Source of the DNA: Brumimicrobium ulvae
GTDB lineage: Bacteria > Bacteroidota > Bacteroidia > Flavobacteriales_D > Crocinitomicaceae
Direction: 5' to 3'
DNA length: 64,000 bases
Assembly: GCF_947504225.1 (NCBI RefSeq)
Contig: NZ_CANNGT010000004.1
Span: 1 to 64,000 of the forward strand
Each line of letters opens with the position of its first letter. Within the stretch, counting starts at the first letter, position 1. The notes beneath the pieces were generated by a model. The model saw nothing but the letters and a program-made list of their open reading frames with translations, made no database searches and was not told the origin of the DNA. The translations under genes and the position numbers were made by a program. Positions 10,013 through 17,555 of this stretch are shown piece after piece.

Positions 10013-11128
10013 CTACTCGTCAGTCACAAGAGAATAGTAATTTAAGGTTCTATCCTCAAACAATAAAGGGTGAAATATCTTCCCTAGATCTTCCAACACC
10101 TTGTGCGGTTCTATTGGTGAGTTTTCCCAAAAGCAATTGGTTTTTTGGGTATAAGAATAAATTTTACCCGTTTTAACGGCCTTCATCAATTTAAACTTTT
10201 CACTTTGATTGAGCAGCTCAGTTTTTGTTGAAGCACTCGGATTCAACCACACTTCAGTGTCTTTATTGTCGGTTATCAATCTTTCAAGCGACAACATTAA
10301 ACTCCCTGTACCACTAGTTTCAGAATAAATATAATTGATGTTGGCATCTTTAAACAGTTGAGCCATATAACTATCACCAGCTGGTACATTAAAAACATCT
10401 CCATAATAAGTTCCAGAAAAAGCACTAGCCCCTTTTTCTTCTTGACTTAACTTTTCCTGAATATCAAAATACTGTTTTTTGATTTCATCATAAATTGAAT
10501 TGGCCTCCTGTTCTTTCTGAAACAAAACTCCAAACACCTTGATCCATTCTGCCCTTCCTAAAGGATGAGTTTCTTTCCATTCGTAGATAAGAAAAGTCTT
10601 TAAGTTCGCTTGCTCTAACTTACTTAGAATTGGAGCATGTAAGTTGAATCCAGAGTAAAGAACCACATCTGGGTTTGCCGACATAAAAGACTCGGCATCT
10701 GCAGATCCCATATCACCAACCTCAACAACATTAGCTTGACTCATCGGATGACAGAGGTATTTAAACCCAGACACCCCGCATATTTTATCGTCTACTGCTA
10801 ATTTTCTCATCATTCCAATTTGAGTTGTCGACATAGCAACTACACGTTCAATATTGTGGGTGAATGAATTATACAAACCCTGCTCTTCTTTACCGATTTT
10901 ATAATTTTGAATGACCTCCTTTGTTGTAGGATCCAGAATTAGTATTTCAGTAAAATTATTGTGATAAACAATTTGAAACGCTTCAGCAAATTCATTTTCC
11001 AAGGTGTCTTTACTGATGAGACTACCCACTTCTGCGAACTCTTTTTTGGTTTCTGCCTTACATGAAGATAGTCCGACAAACAATAACACCCCATAAAACA
11101 AGGTGAATAGAGAAGATTTTTTATTCAT
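10013..11128 (-). CDS. ABC transporter substrate-binding lipoprotein, BtuF type
   Basis: I place the start at 11128 (MNKKSSLFTLF), giving 371 aa, because this gives a compact lipoprotein signal peptide with lipobox LSSC near residue 23. A longer reading to 11176 adds 16 unlikely residues and crosses a probable -7 promoter box. The mature protein has the two-lobed helical-backbone fold of class III binding proteins (ERVVAMSTTQIGMM, GDMGSADAESFMSANPDVVLY, NCFWENSPIEP). It would hand cobalamin or a related chelate to the FecCD/FecE pair downstream. B12 is inferred from the divergent riboswitch locus. An iron-chelate or haem binder cannot be excluded. Confidence 0.82.
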   Translation of the reverse strand: MNKKSSLFTLFYGVLLFVGLSSCKAETKKEFAEVGSLISKDTLENEFAEAFQIVYHNNFTEILILDPTTKEVIQNYKIGKEEQGLYNSFTHNIERVVAMSTTQIGMMRKLAVDDKICGVSGFKYLCHPMSQANVVEVGDMGSADAESFMSANPDVVLYSGFNLHAPILSKLEQANLKTFLIYEWKETHPLGRAEWIKVFGVLFQKEQEANSIYDEIKKQYFDIQEKLSQEEKGASAFSGTYYGDVFNVPAGDSYMAQLFKDANINYIYSETSGTGSLMLSLERLITDNKDTEVWLNPSASTKTELLNQSEKFKLMKAVKTGKIYSYTQKTNCFWENSPIEPHKVLEDLGKIFHPLLFEDRTLNYYSLVTDE

Positions 11129-11173
11129 ATTTATAACAATTAGTGAGCGTTGTTTCTCCTTAGAGGAATGCAA

Positions 11174-11181
11174 CAAATTTA
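11174..11181 (-). promoter_or_regulatory. Probable -7 promoter box of the BtuF-type gene
   Basis: On the minus strand this reads TAAATTTG, a perfect TAnnTTTG. A TTG on that strand lies about 22 bp upstream. A transcript starting here would have a leader of about 40 nt before the chosen start at 11128. Confidence 0.5.
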
Positions 11182-11278
11182 AAAAGGTTTAGATGTGCTT
11201 GGACAATAAAAAATGTAAAAAGTCATAAAATAACTGAAAAAGAACTATTTTAGTACCGAACTTTTAACATTAAAATTT

Positions 11279-11989
11279 ATGAAACACAATCTACTTAACA
11301 TTACGGTAGCAGCACTATCAACACTATTTTCACTTGGTGCAGTAACAGGACAAACAACAATACTGGAACAAGACGGAGCCAATAATGAATTTGTCGTTGA
11401 GAACTGGACAACTAACGATCCGTTCTCGATAGTTGGTACAGACAAAGTAAATATCCAGACCAATGACGAAGGGATTCTTAGTATTTCGAACACATCAGCT
11501 TATACAAACATAAAAGTAGAGCTTCATTTTTCTCAGCCCAATTCGATTTCATTCAATATGGACATTAGCGGACCAAACGGTAATGAAGCAATGAATAGTA
11601 TTATTTCAGATGCAACAGGAACACCTAACAAGGCGGTGGTTTCGTTTAATAATGCAACAGGTTTGGTTTTAGACGAAATGAAAATCAGTAATCCGTCAAT
11701 GACAATGGGGATTATTTATTTGAAGATCACCGGTGAATTAGATGGAACAAATGCTATTGCAACAGAAGATTTTGATCTCTTCATGGTAAAAGTAAACCCT
11801 GAAAGCTTATTGATCCATACAGAGACAGAAGGGCAATTGAGCATCTACAACGATGCTGGGCAATTGACTTCCTCTCATCAAATATCCAAGGGTGAAAATA
11901 CAATTGCGAATGCAAGTAAAGGGATTTCTTTCTTGGTATTTACCAACGCTAACAAAGAAGTACTGAGCAGAAAGAAAATCATGAGATAA
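11279..11989 (+). CDS. Small secreted protein with T9SS-like sorting domain, in the B12 region
   Basis: The protein is 236 aa with a signal peptide ending in VTGQ around residue 25. The middle is a beta-rich domain without a family I recognise (FVVENWTTNDPFSI, IKVELHFSQPNSISFNMDI). The last 70 residues behave like a T9SS type A sorting domain (VKVNPESLLI, GQLSIYNDAGQ, GISFLVF, SRKKIMR), although the usual YPNP start is degenerate. It is divergent from the BtuF-type gene and ends just before the cobalamin-riboswitch operon with its own terminator. It is probably a cell-surface or released protein. A role in B12 capture is only suggested by location. Confidence 0.7.
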   Translation: MKHNLLNITVAALSTLFSLGAVTGQTTILEQDGANNEFVVENWTTNDPFSIVGTDKVNIQTNDEGILSISNTSAYTNIKVELHFSQPNSISFNMDISGPNGNEAMNSIISDATGTPNKAVVSFNNATGLVLDEMKISNPSMTMGIIYLKITGELDGTNAIATEDFDLFMVKVNPESLLIHTETEGQLSIYNDAGQLTSSHQISKGENTIANASKGISFLVFTNANKEVLSRKKIMR

Positions 11990-12014
11990 GTAATTATTGT
12001 ACTCATATATCATT

Positions 12015-12058
12015 AAAAAAAAGGATGTCTCTTAAAATCAAGGGCGTCCTTTTTTTTT
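12015..12058 (+). terminator. Intrinsic terminator after the small T9SS protein gene
   Basis: AAGGATGTCTCTT (12021-12033) pairs with AAGGGCGTCCTT (12040-12051) through several G-U pairs. It is flanked by A and T runs, giving a strong hairpin and U-tract. It separates the upstream gene from the B12 operon promoter. Confidence 0.8.
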
Positions 12059-12073
12059 AGTTTTAATGATTTG

Positions 12074-12104
12074 TTTGTAATATCCAAAAATCCCCCTAAT
12101 TTTG
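12074..12104 (+). promoter_or_regulatory. Bacteroidota-type promoter of the B12 operon
   Basis: TTTG at 12074-12077, a 19-bp spacer, then TAATTTTG at 12097-12104 is an exact match to the TTTG-N19-TAnnTTTG consensus of the Bacteroidota housekeeping sigma factor. Transcription would start around 12110, right at the beginning of the riboswitch. Confidence 0.8.
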
Positions 12105-12110
12105 TACTAC

Positions 12111-12285
12111 GTTTTAGAAGGTATGTGAAAATCATACGAAAGGAATCTTGTGAGAATCAAGAACTGTATCTGCAGCTGTATGCTTTATAAGTTCTTTTCT
12201 ATAAGCCACTGACCCGTCACCTGATGGTTGGGAAGGCAGAAAAGAATAAAAAAGTAAGTCAGAAGACTTGTCTAAAACATGTTTA
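12111..12285 (+). ncRNA. Cobalamin riboswitch
   Basis: The hallmarks of the cobalamin aptamer appear in order: GGAATCTTGTGAGAATC (12142-12158), then a CTGCAGCTGTA element (12170-12180, equivalent to GCAACTGTA), GCCACTG (12205-12211), and the B12 box AGTCAGAAGACTTG (12257-12270). Downstream of the aptamer there are two hairpins, ATACGGCAT/ATGCAGTAT at 12319-12343 and AGGCT/AGCCT at 12362-12376. Neither has a strong U-tract, so the switch may act on translation or through a weak terminator. Binding of adenosyl- or methylcobalamin is expected to repress the four-gene operon that follows. Exact 5' and 3' borders are approximate. Confidence 0.92.
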
Positions 12286-12427
12286 AGGAGACTTCAGAAT
12301 AAAGTCGGACTTATCACCATACGGCATAAAAAAAATGCAGTATCGATATTTCTAATCTTTAAGGCTTTTTCAGCCTATTTGATGTCTTCATTTTATTAAT
12401 TGTTTAATTCATTTAAAACCTTTAAAA

Positions 12428-13396
12428 ATGAAGAAATTTTACTTTTTAGCAAGTGCGCTACTTGCTGTTACAACTCTAAAAGCGCAAACAACTGTTGATT
12501 TTGAAGATTTAACCCTCCCTTCTGCAGAGTCTTACTACAATGGTAGTGATGAAGCAGGTGAATTTACATCAGGTGGTGTTACCTTCGGAAATGCATACAA
12601 TACCGAATGGAGTTCTTGGAGCGGATTTTCATATTCCAACATTACAGACAATACAACCACTGGTTTTGGTAACCAATACAGCGCTATTCCTGGAGTTGGT
12701 GCAAATAGTTCTGAGAATTATGCTGTTTATACAAATGGTGACACCCTTTATTTACCGGGTACTCACGCCGACCTAATCAGTGTACAGTTGTCAAATACTA
12801 CTTACGTCTATTTCTCAATGAAAGATGGTGATCAATTTGCAAAACAATTCGGAAGCCCAAATGGAGCTGACGGATCTCCTGACGGAACTGAAGGAGAAGA
12901 CTTTTTCTTCGTTCGTATTTATGGACATGATGGTAGCGATGCGCTAGTAGACTCTGTAGACTTTTATCTAGCTGATTATAGATTTGCAGATAATACAGAA
13001 GATTATATTGTTGATGCTTGGACAAATGTAGATCTTTCAACTTTAACAGGTGTAAGCTACTTAACATTTGATTTTCATTCTTCAGATGTTGGAGATTGGG
13101 GGATCAACACTCCACTATATTTTGCAATGGATGATTTCATTTACAAAAACACAACGGGTGTAGCACAAGAAGAAGTAACGACTTTTGCAATGTATCCAAA
13201 TCCAACGCAACAAACATTAAACATCAAAGGAGACACTGGTTCTTATGCCATCTGCAATGTGAATGGTGAAATCGTAATAGATTTTGAGGTAAATGAACTG
13301 ACTTCAATAGATGTATCTGGGTTAGGAATAGGTATTTACTTAGTAAAGAATATTTCAGAACCAACAAGCGCACCTAAAAAACTAATCATTCAATAA
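12428..13396 (+). CDS. DUF4465-like secreted protein with T9SS sorting domain, first gene of B12 operon
   Basis: The protein is 322 aa. The signal peptide ends at LKAQ (about residue 20). The body (VDFEDLTLP, YYNGSD, GEFTSGGVTFGN ... DFFFVRIYGHDG, VDSVDFYLADY) has the hallmarks of the DUF4465 family of Bacteroidota surface proteins. The last 75 residues are a T9SS type A sorting domain (MYPNPTQQTLNI ... GIYLVKN ... KKLIIQ). It lies directly behind the cobalamin riboswitch, and the receptor gene starts 8 bp after it, so it is B12-regulated. I infer an extracellular cobalamin-capture or accessory role analogous to surface B12-binding proteins of gut Bacteroides. The family assignment is from memory of motifs. 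Confidence 0.82.
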   Translation: MKKFYFLASALLAVTTLKAQTTVDFEDLTLPSAESYYNGSDEAGEFTSGGVTFGNAYNTEWSSWSGFSYSNITDNTTTGFGNQYSAIPGVGANSSENYAVYTNGDTLYLPGTHADLISVQLSNTTYVYFSMKDGDQFAKQFGSPNGADGSPDGTEGEDFFFVRIYGHDGSDALVDSVDFYLADYRFADNTEDYIVDAWTNVDLSTLTGVSYLTFDFHSSDVGDWGINTPLYFAMDDFIYKNTTGVAQEEVTTFAMYPNPTQQTLNIKGDTGSYAICNVNGEIVIDFEVNELTSIDVSGLGIGIYLVKNISEPTSAPKKLIIQ

Positions 13397-13404
13397 TAAG
13401 TGTT

Positions 13405-15390
13405 TTGTTGAAAAAAGGAACAAATAGCAGTTTTAAACATGTCGGCCTATCCTTCATGCTGCTTTTTGTTCCTTTATTTATTTGGAGTCAGCAAGACACA
13501 ACATTATTTGAAGAAGTGACCATCAAAGGAAATCACCTAAAGGTAGACCAACACACAACATTGTCTGAAAAAGACATTCAACAACTGGCACCACATGATT
13601 TAGGTACTTTGTTACAATATGTAAACGGAGTAACCATTAAAAACTATGGTGGAATCGGTGGAATGAAAACGCTTTCTCATCGTGGGTTAGGAGGTGAACA
13701 CACCCAGCTTGTGATCGACGGAATTCCTCTCAACGACCCTCAAAATGGTCAAAGTAACCTTGGGAATATTCAACCCAACAATCTCCAAGAAGTTAAAGTC
13801 AGCCATCAAAATGCAAATGCGCTGGTTCCAGTTTCTAGTTTAATTAAAGGCAGCGCAATTCACTTAAAGACTTTCGACCAAAAGTTCTCTCCACATTTAC
13901 TTTCCATACGCAGTAGTGTAATCCTAGGTAGTTTTGGTCAAAAAGAAGCCTTTATTGCGCTCAAAAATGGAGGTCAAAAATCTTTTTTAAGTTTAACTGG
14001 AAGTTTACGGACCTACGAAGGGAATTACCCTTATCAACTCAATTACGGGAATGAACTAAAAACGACTTATAGAAGAAATAACAGTTTAAATGATTATCAC
14101 TTCTCCTTTGGAGGAGGTTATAAATGGCGCCATAACTCAACTCACCATGTTCTAAAATTATCAGCCAAAACCAGTGGAATAGATCAAGAACTACCAGGTG
14201 CTGTTATTTATTATAACGACATGGCACAGGAAAGCCTGAAAACCAACAATTCAAGCGCAGGAATAAATTACAGTTTGCTTTCAAAAAAATTCAGTTTAAA
14301 AGCATTTGGACAATACGCCCATCGTTTTTTACACTATCATGACCCTACCTTTTTAAATGAGGAAGGATTTATTGACAACCAATACACTACCCACTCCACT
14401 ATTGGAGGAATACATCTTCGTTATCAGTTCAAAGACTTCATTTTTCATGCAGGAAATGATATGGCTTACGATGTTCTCATGAGTTCACGCGACTTAGGGA
14501 ATCCGACACGTCTCACTAATACAGCCATGTTAAAATTGAAGTATCAAATGAAATACCTATCTGCAGAAGTGAGTGTTTTTAACCAATCTTTCCTCGACAA
14601 AAACAGTATTCAAGACCACCGCAATGATTACCATAAGTTCCATCCGCAACTGGCGCTTTTTACATCTGACAAACTTTTTTCAAACTTACAGTTGTTTGCC
14701 TGGTTTAAACCTTCTTCTCGTGCCCCTTCTTTTAATGAATTGTATTATTCACAAGTAGGCAACAAGGCGCTTTCTCCTGAAGAGTCTTCTCAAATAGACC
14801 TCGGATTCAAATACTATAAAACCATCAAAAGATTCGATGTTCAAGTGAACGGAAATTTATTCAAAAATGAAGTAAAGAATAAGATATTGGCGCTTCCAAC
14901 TCAAAACCTCTTTGTTTGGTCAATTCAAAACATTGGTAAGGTCGATATTCTTGGTGGAGATCTTCATTTAGCAACACAGTTCAACATCAATAAAGAATGG
15001 AATATCAACCTTCAAGTTGGAGCAAGTTATCAAAAAGCAATTGATATAAGTGATGAGAACGCCCCTACTTACAAACATCAAATTGCTTATACTCCATCAC
15101 TAACGGGTAATGCAACTTTCAGCGCTACTTACAAAAAAATAGGATTACATCTTGCTGGATTATTCATTGGCGAAAGGTACAGTTTGAATGAAAACATTCA
15201 GAGTAACCGATTAGATCCTTACATCACTTTTGATGTTTCTGCCAACTATTCATTTAACATTCAACAGAAACACAGTTTAAAACTGCATGCAGGAATTAAA
15301 AATGTTGGAAATTCAGCATATAGCTTTATCCGTTACTATGTAATGCCGGGTAGAAATTACTTTATAAAATTAAGTTATGAATTCAATTAA
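13405..15390 (+). CDS. btuB: TonB-dependent cobalamin receptor, BtuB type
   Basis: The 661 aa outer-membrane receptor has a signal peptide ending around WSQ (residue 29), a TonB-box-like EEVTIKG, and a plug domain at about 45-155 (LQYVNGVTIKNYGG, SHRGLGGEHTQLVIDGIPLNDPQNG). A 22-strand barrel follows, ending in YFIKLSYEFN with the aromatic-rich terminal strand. The start is TTG; the signal peptide supports this region but TTG at 13408 is equally possible. It follows the DUF4465-like gene by 8 bp and overlaps the BtuG-like gene by 14 bp. Cobalamin specificity rests on the riboswitch and on pairing with a BtuG-like protein. Confidence 0.88.
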   Translation: MLKKGTNSSFKHVGLSFMLLFVPLFIWSQQDTTLFEEVTIKGNHLKVDQHTTLSEKDIQQLAPHDLGTLLQYVNGVTIKNYGGIGGMKTLSHRGLGGEHTQLVIDGIPLNDPQNGQSNLGNIQPNNLQEVKVSHQNANALVPVSSLIKGSAIHLKTFDQKFSPHLLSIRSSVILGSFGQKEAFIALKNGGQKSFLSLTGSLRTYEGNYPYQLNYGNELKTTYRRNNSLNDYHFSFGGGYKWRHNSTHHVLKLSAKTSGIDQELPGAVIYYNDMAQESLKTNNSSAGINYSLLSKKFSLKAFGQYAHRFLHYHDPTFLNEEGFIDNQYTTHSTIGGIHLRYQFKDFIFHAGNDMAYDVLMSSRDLGNPTRLTNTAMLKLKYQMKYLSAEVSVFNQSFLDKNSIQDHRNDYHKFHPQLALFTSDKLFSNLQLFAWFKPSSRAPSFNELYYSQVGNKALSPEESSQIDLGFKYYKTIKRFDVQVNGNLFKNEVKNKILALPTQNLFVWSIQNIGKVDILGGDLHLATQFNINKEWNINLQVGASYQKAIDISDENAPTYKHQIAYTPSLTGNATFSATYKKIGLHLAGLFIGERYSLNENIQSNRLDPYITFDVSANYSFNIQQKHSLKLHAGIKNVGNSAYSFIRYYVMPGRNYFIKLSYEFN

Positions 15391-16426
15391 ATACATCCTT
15401 GTCGCTTTGGTATTCCTTACTGCTTGTAAAAAAGAAGAAGCAGAACCTCTTCCAGAAGGCGGATATTCGAAGGGAATACTGGTTCTGAATGAAGGACTAT
15501 TTCAACTCAACAACAGTTCGCTTTCTTGGATTGATTTAGAAACTGAAGATGTTAGACAAAATTTATTTCTCAACACCAACAATCGTCCTTTAGGGGACAC
15601 TGGAAATGACATGATCGTCTACGGAAATAAGATCTACATCACTGTTACCGGTTCAAGCACTGTTGAAATCCTTGATAAAAGTTCTTTAAAAAGCATTAAG
15701 CAAATCCCCTTCAACTACAATGGTCAAGCACAAGAACCCAGAAACATTACAACACATCAGGGAAAGGTTTTTGTTTCAAGTTTTGATGGTTATGTAAGTG
15801 CGATTGATACCTCATCATTACAAATTACCAAGCGCATAAAAGTAGGAAGGAATCCAGAAGGGGTTTGTATTTCTAACAATTCACTTTTTGTGGCCAACTC
15901 TGGTGGATTAGACAATGGAAATCCTGACACAACGGTATTTGAAATTGACTTAAGTAGCTTAGTAGTCGTGGATACCTTTGTTGTTGGAGCTAATCCAGGT
16001 TCAATTTGTGCTGATGATTACAACAATGTTTACGTTGTTAAACGTGGAGATTACGGAGCCAATCCTTCAGAAGTCGTAAGGATAAACACAGTAGATAAGT
16101 CGGTAGTCAACTTGGGTATTCCTGCAACGAGTTTAACGATGATTGACCATCAATTGTACATCAGTCACTACGATTATAACACAAGTTCTTCAGCAGTGGC
16201 GATTTACAATTGCTCAGATCAAACCATGCAGAATCCGAGCTTTATCAACAACCAAGACATTAGCACACTGTATGGTGTAAGCCCATATCAATCAAACCAA
16301 CTTATTTGCTTTGATGCGATGAACTTTACCAACAGTGGTTATTTAAGGTTTTATAATTCATCAGGACAATTAACAAATAGTATCAATGTGGGCTTAAACC
16401 CAAATTCAATTATACATTATGAATAA
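15377..16426 (+). CDS. BtuG-like surface lipoprotein with YncE-type beta-propeller
   Basis: The protein is 349 aa with a lipobox LTAC near residue 17. The mature N-terminus CKKEE fits the lipoprotein export signal (lysine followed by acidic residues) that places lipoproteins on the outer surface in Bacteroidota. The rest consists of about seven blade-like repeats (GNKIYITVTGSSTVEILDKSSL, QGKVFVSSFDGYVSAIDTSSL, NNSLFVANSGGLDNG, DDYNNVYVVKRG) typical of YncE/DUF5074 propellers. In gut Bacteroides, BtuG is such a propeller and caps BtuB with very tight B12 binding. The gene overlaps its neighbours by 14 and 8 bp, so equal expression is likely. BtuG identity is inferred from fold and location. 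Confidence 0.83.
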   Translation: MNSIKYILVALVFLTACKKEEAEPLPEGGYSKGILVLNEGLFQLNNSSLSWIDLETEDVRQNLFLNTNNRPLGDTGNDMIVYGNKIYITVTGSSTVEILDKSSLKSIKQIPFNYNGQAQEPRNITTHQGKVFVSSFDGYVSAIDTSSLQITKRIKVGRNPEGVCISNNSLFVANSGGLDNGNPDTTVFEIDLSSLVVVDTFVVGANPGSICADDYNNVYVVKRGDYGANPSEVVRINTVDKSVVNLGIPATSLTMIDHQLYISHYDYNTSSSAVAIYNCSDQTMQNPSFINNQDISTLYGVSPYQSNQLICFDAMNFTNSGYLRFYNSSGQLTNSINVGLNPNSIIHYE

Positions 16427-17417
16427 AATATTTACATTTCTTTTAGTAGGAACGAGTTCTCTGACCATGGCGCAATCATACGCCCCATCGGCAGACCAAG
16501 CAGGGACAACAGCGATCAAGGCAGACAGTTCTATTTTCGTATCGTGGGCAACAGGCGTTGAAGTAAACAGAGGTTATATTAACATCAGTGACACCAATGC
16601 CGTAGCAGGAGGATCCAATAGAGCCAGTGCTGGAGAACCCCAAAACGCCATTGGACCATCCAATAATGCGATTGTTTCTTTAGGTGATTTAGGAGAGGCT
16701 ATTTTAACATTTGACACTCCGATTACCAATGGAGATGGGCCTGATTTTGCGGTATTCGAAAATGGTTTCTCCCACACTTTCTTAGAGTTGGCACATGTTG
16801 AAGTTAGTTCTGACGGAATCCATTTCGTGCGTTTTCCTTCGCATTCAGAAACACAAACCGACACACCAATTGGTGGATTTGGAGCTGTTGACGCAAGTTA
16901 TTTATATAATTTAGCGGGGAAATACAAAAGTGGTTTTGGAACTCCATTTGACTTAGAAGAATTGAAAAACGAGCAAGGACTTAATGTTAATCAAATCACT
17001 CATGTGAAAATTATTGATGTAGTTGGTTCACTTGGGAGCGAAGGCACAAAAGATGCTCAAAACAACATGATTAATGACCCTTTCCCTACTCCTTTTGCTT
17101 CAGGGGGATTCGATTTAGACGCCGTAGGTGTTATTCATGAATACGAAGATAGTGGTGAAACTACAGGCCTGAGCACTAATCAACATGAATTGTCTCTTCA
17201 TATTTTCCCAAACCCAAGTACAGGAATCGTTAATATAAGAACAAATGGGGTTGGTGAGAAAAACATTCTTATCAGTAATAGTTTAGGTCAGAAAGTAAAG
17301 ACAATTTCAGACGTTCAACCAAATGAAGTCATTCAAGTAGAATTACCAAAAGGAATTTACTTTATCCACATTGAAACACAATCAAAATTAGAGAGTCGAA
17401 AAGTGGTTGTTCGATAA
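16419..17417 (+). CDS. Secreted surface protein with T9SS sorting domain, last gene of B12 operon
   Basis: The protein is 332 aa with a signal peptide ending in TMAQ (about residue 19). The main domain (ADSSIFVSWATGVEVNRG, NAIGPSNNAIVSLGDLGEAIL, PDFAVFENGF, AHVEVSSDGIHFVRFPS, GGFDLDAVGVIHE) matches a family of Bacteroidota cell-surface proteins I recognise as a pattern but cannot name. It looks like a calcium-binding-style beta-sandwich with an FENGF core motif. A T9SS type A sorting domain ends the protein (IFPNPSTGIVNI ... GIYFIHIE ... SRKVVVR). It overlaps the BtuG-like gene by 8 bp and closes the operon before a strong terminator. A cobalamin-related function is inferred from the operon. 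Confidence 0.8.
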   Translation: MNKIFTFLLVGTSSLTMAQSYAPSADQAGTTAIKADSSIFVSWATGVEVNRGYINISDTNAVAGGSNRASAGEPQNAIGPSNNAIVSLGDLGEAILTFDTPITNGDGPDFAVFENGFSHTFLELAHVEVSSDGIHFVRFPSHSETQTDTPIGGFGAVDASYLYNLAGKYKSGFGTPFDLEELKNEQGLNVNQITHVKIIDVVGSLGSEGTKDAQNNMINDPFPTPFASGGFDLDAVGVIHEYEDSGETTGLSTNQHELSLHIFPNPSTGIVNIRTNGVGEKNILISNSLGQKVKTISDVQPNEVIQVELPKGIYFIHIETQSKLESRKVVVR

Positions 17418-17444
17418 TTAACACAGTTAATTAAATTATACTAC

Positions 17445-17478
17445 AAAAAAGCGTCATTCTTTAATGGCGCTTTTTTTG
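17445..17478 (+). terminator. Intrinsic terminator of the B12 operon
   Basis: AAAAAAGCGTCATT (17445-17458) pairs with AATGGCGCTTTTTT (17463-17476), with a short loop and a T run. This is a clear end to the riboswitch-controlled operon. Confidence 0.88.
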
Positions 17479-17555
17479 TCTTTAAATGTAACTTTTACGA
17501 ATAAATACCGTTATTTTATACTGTAATCCGTTATTGATCTTTTTACAAACAAAAC

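Noticed and set aside
8167..11128. Siderophore importer
   Set aside because: The family permits it, but the adjacent cobalamin riboswitch operon makes B12 more likely. Kept as an alternative only.
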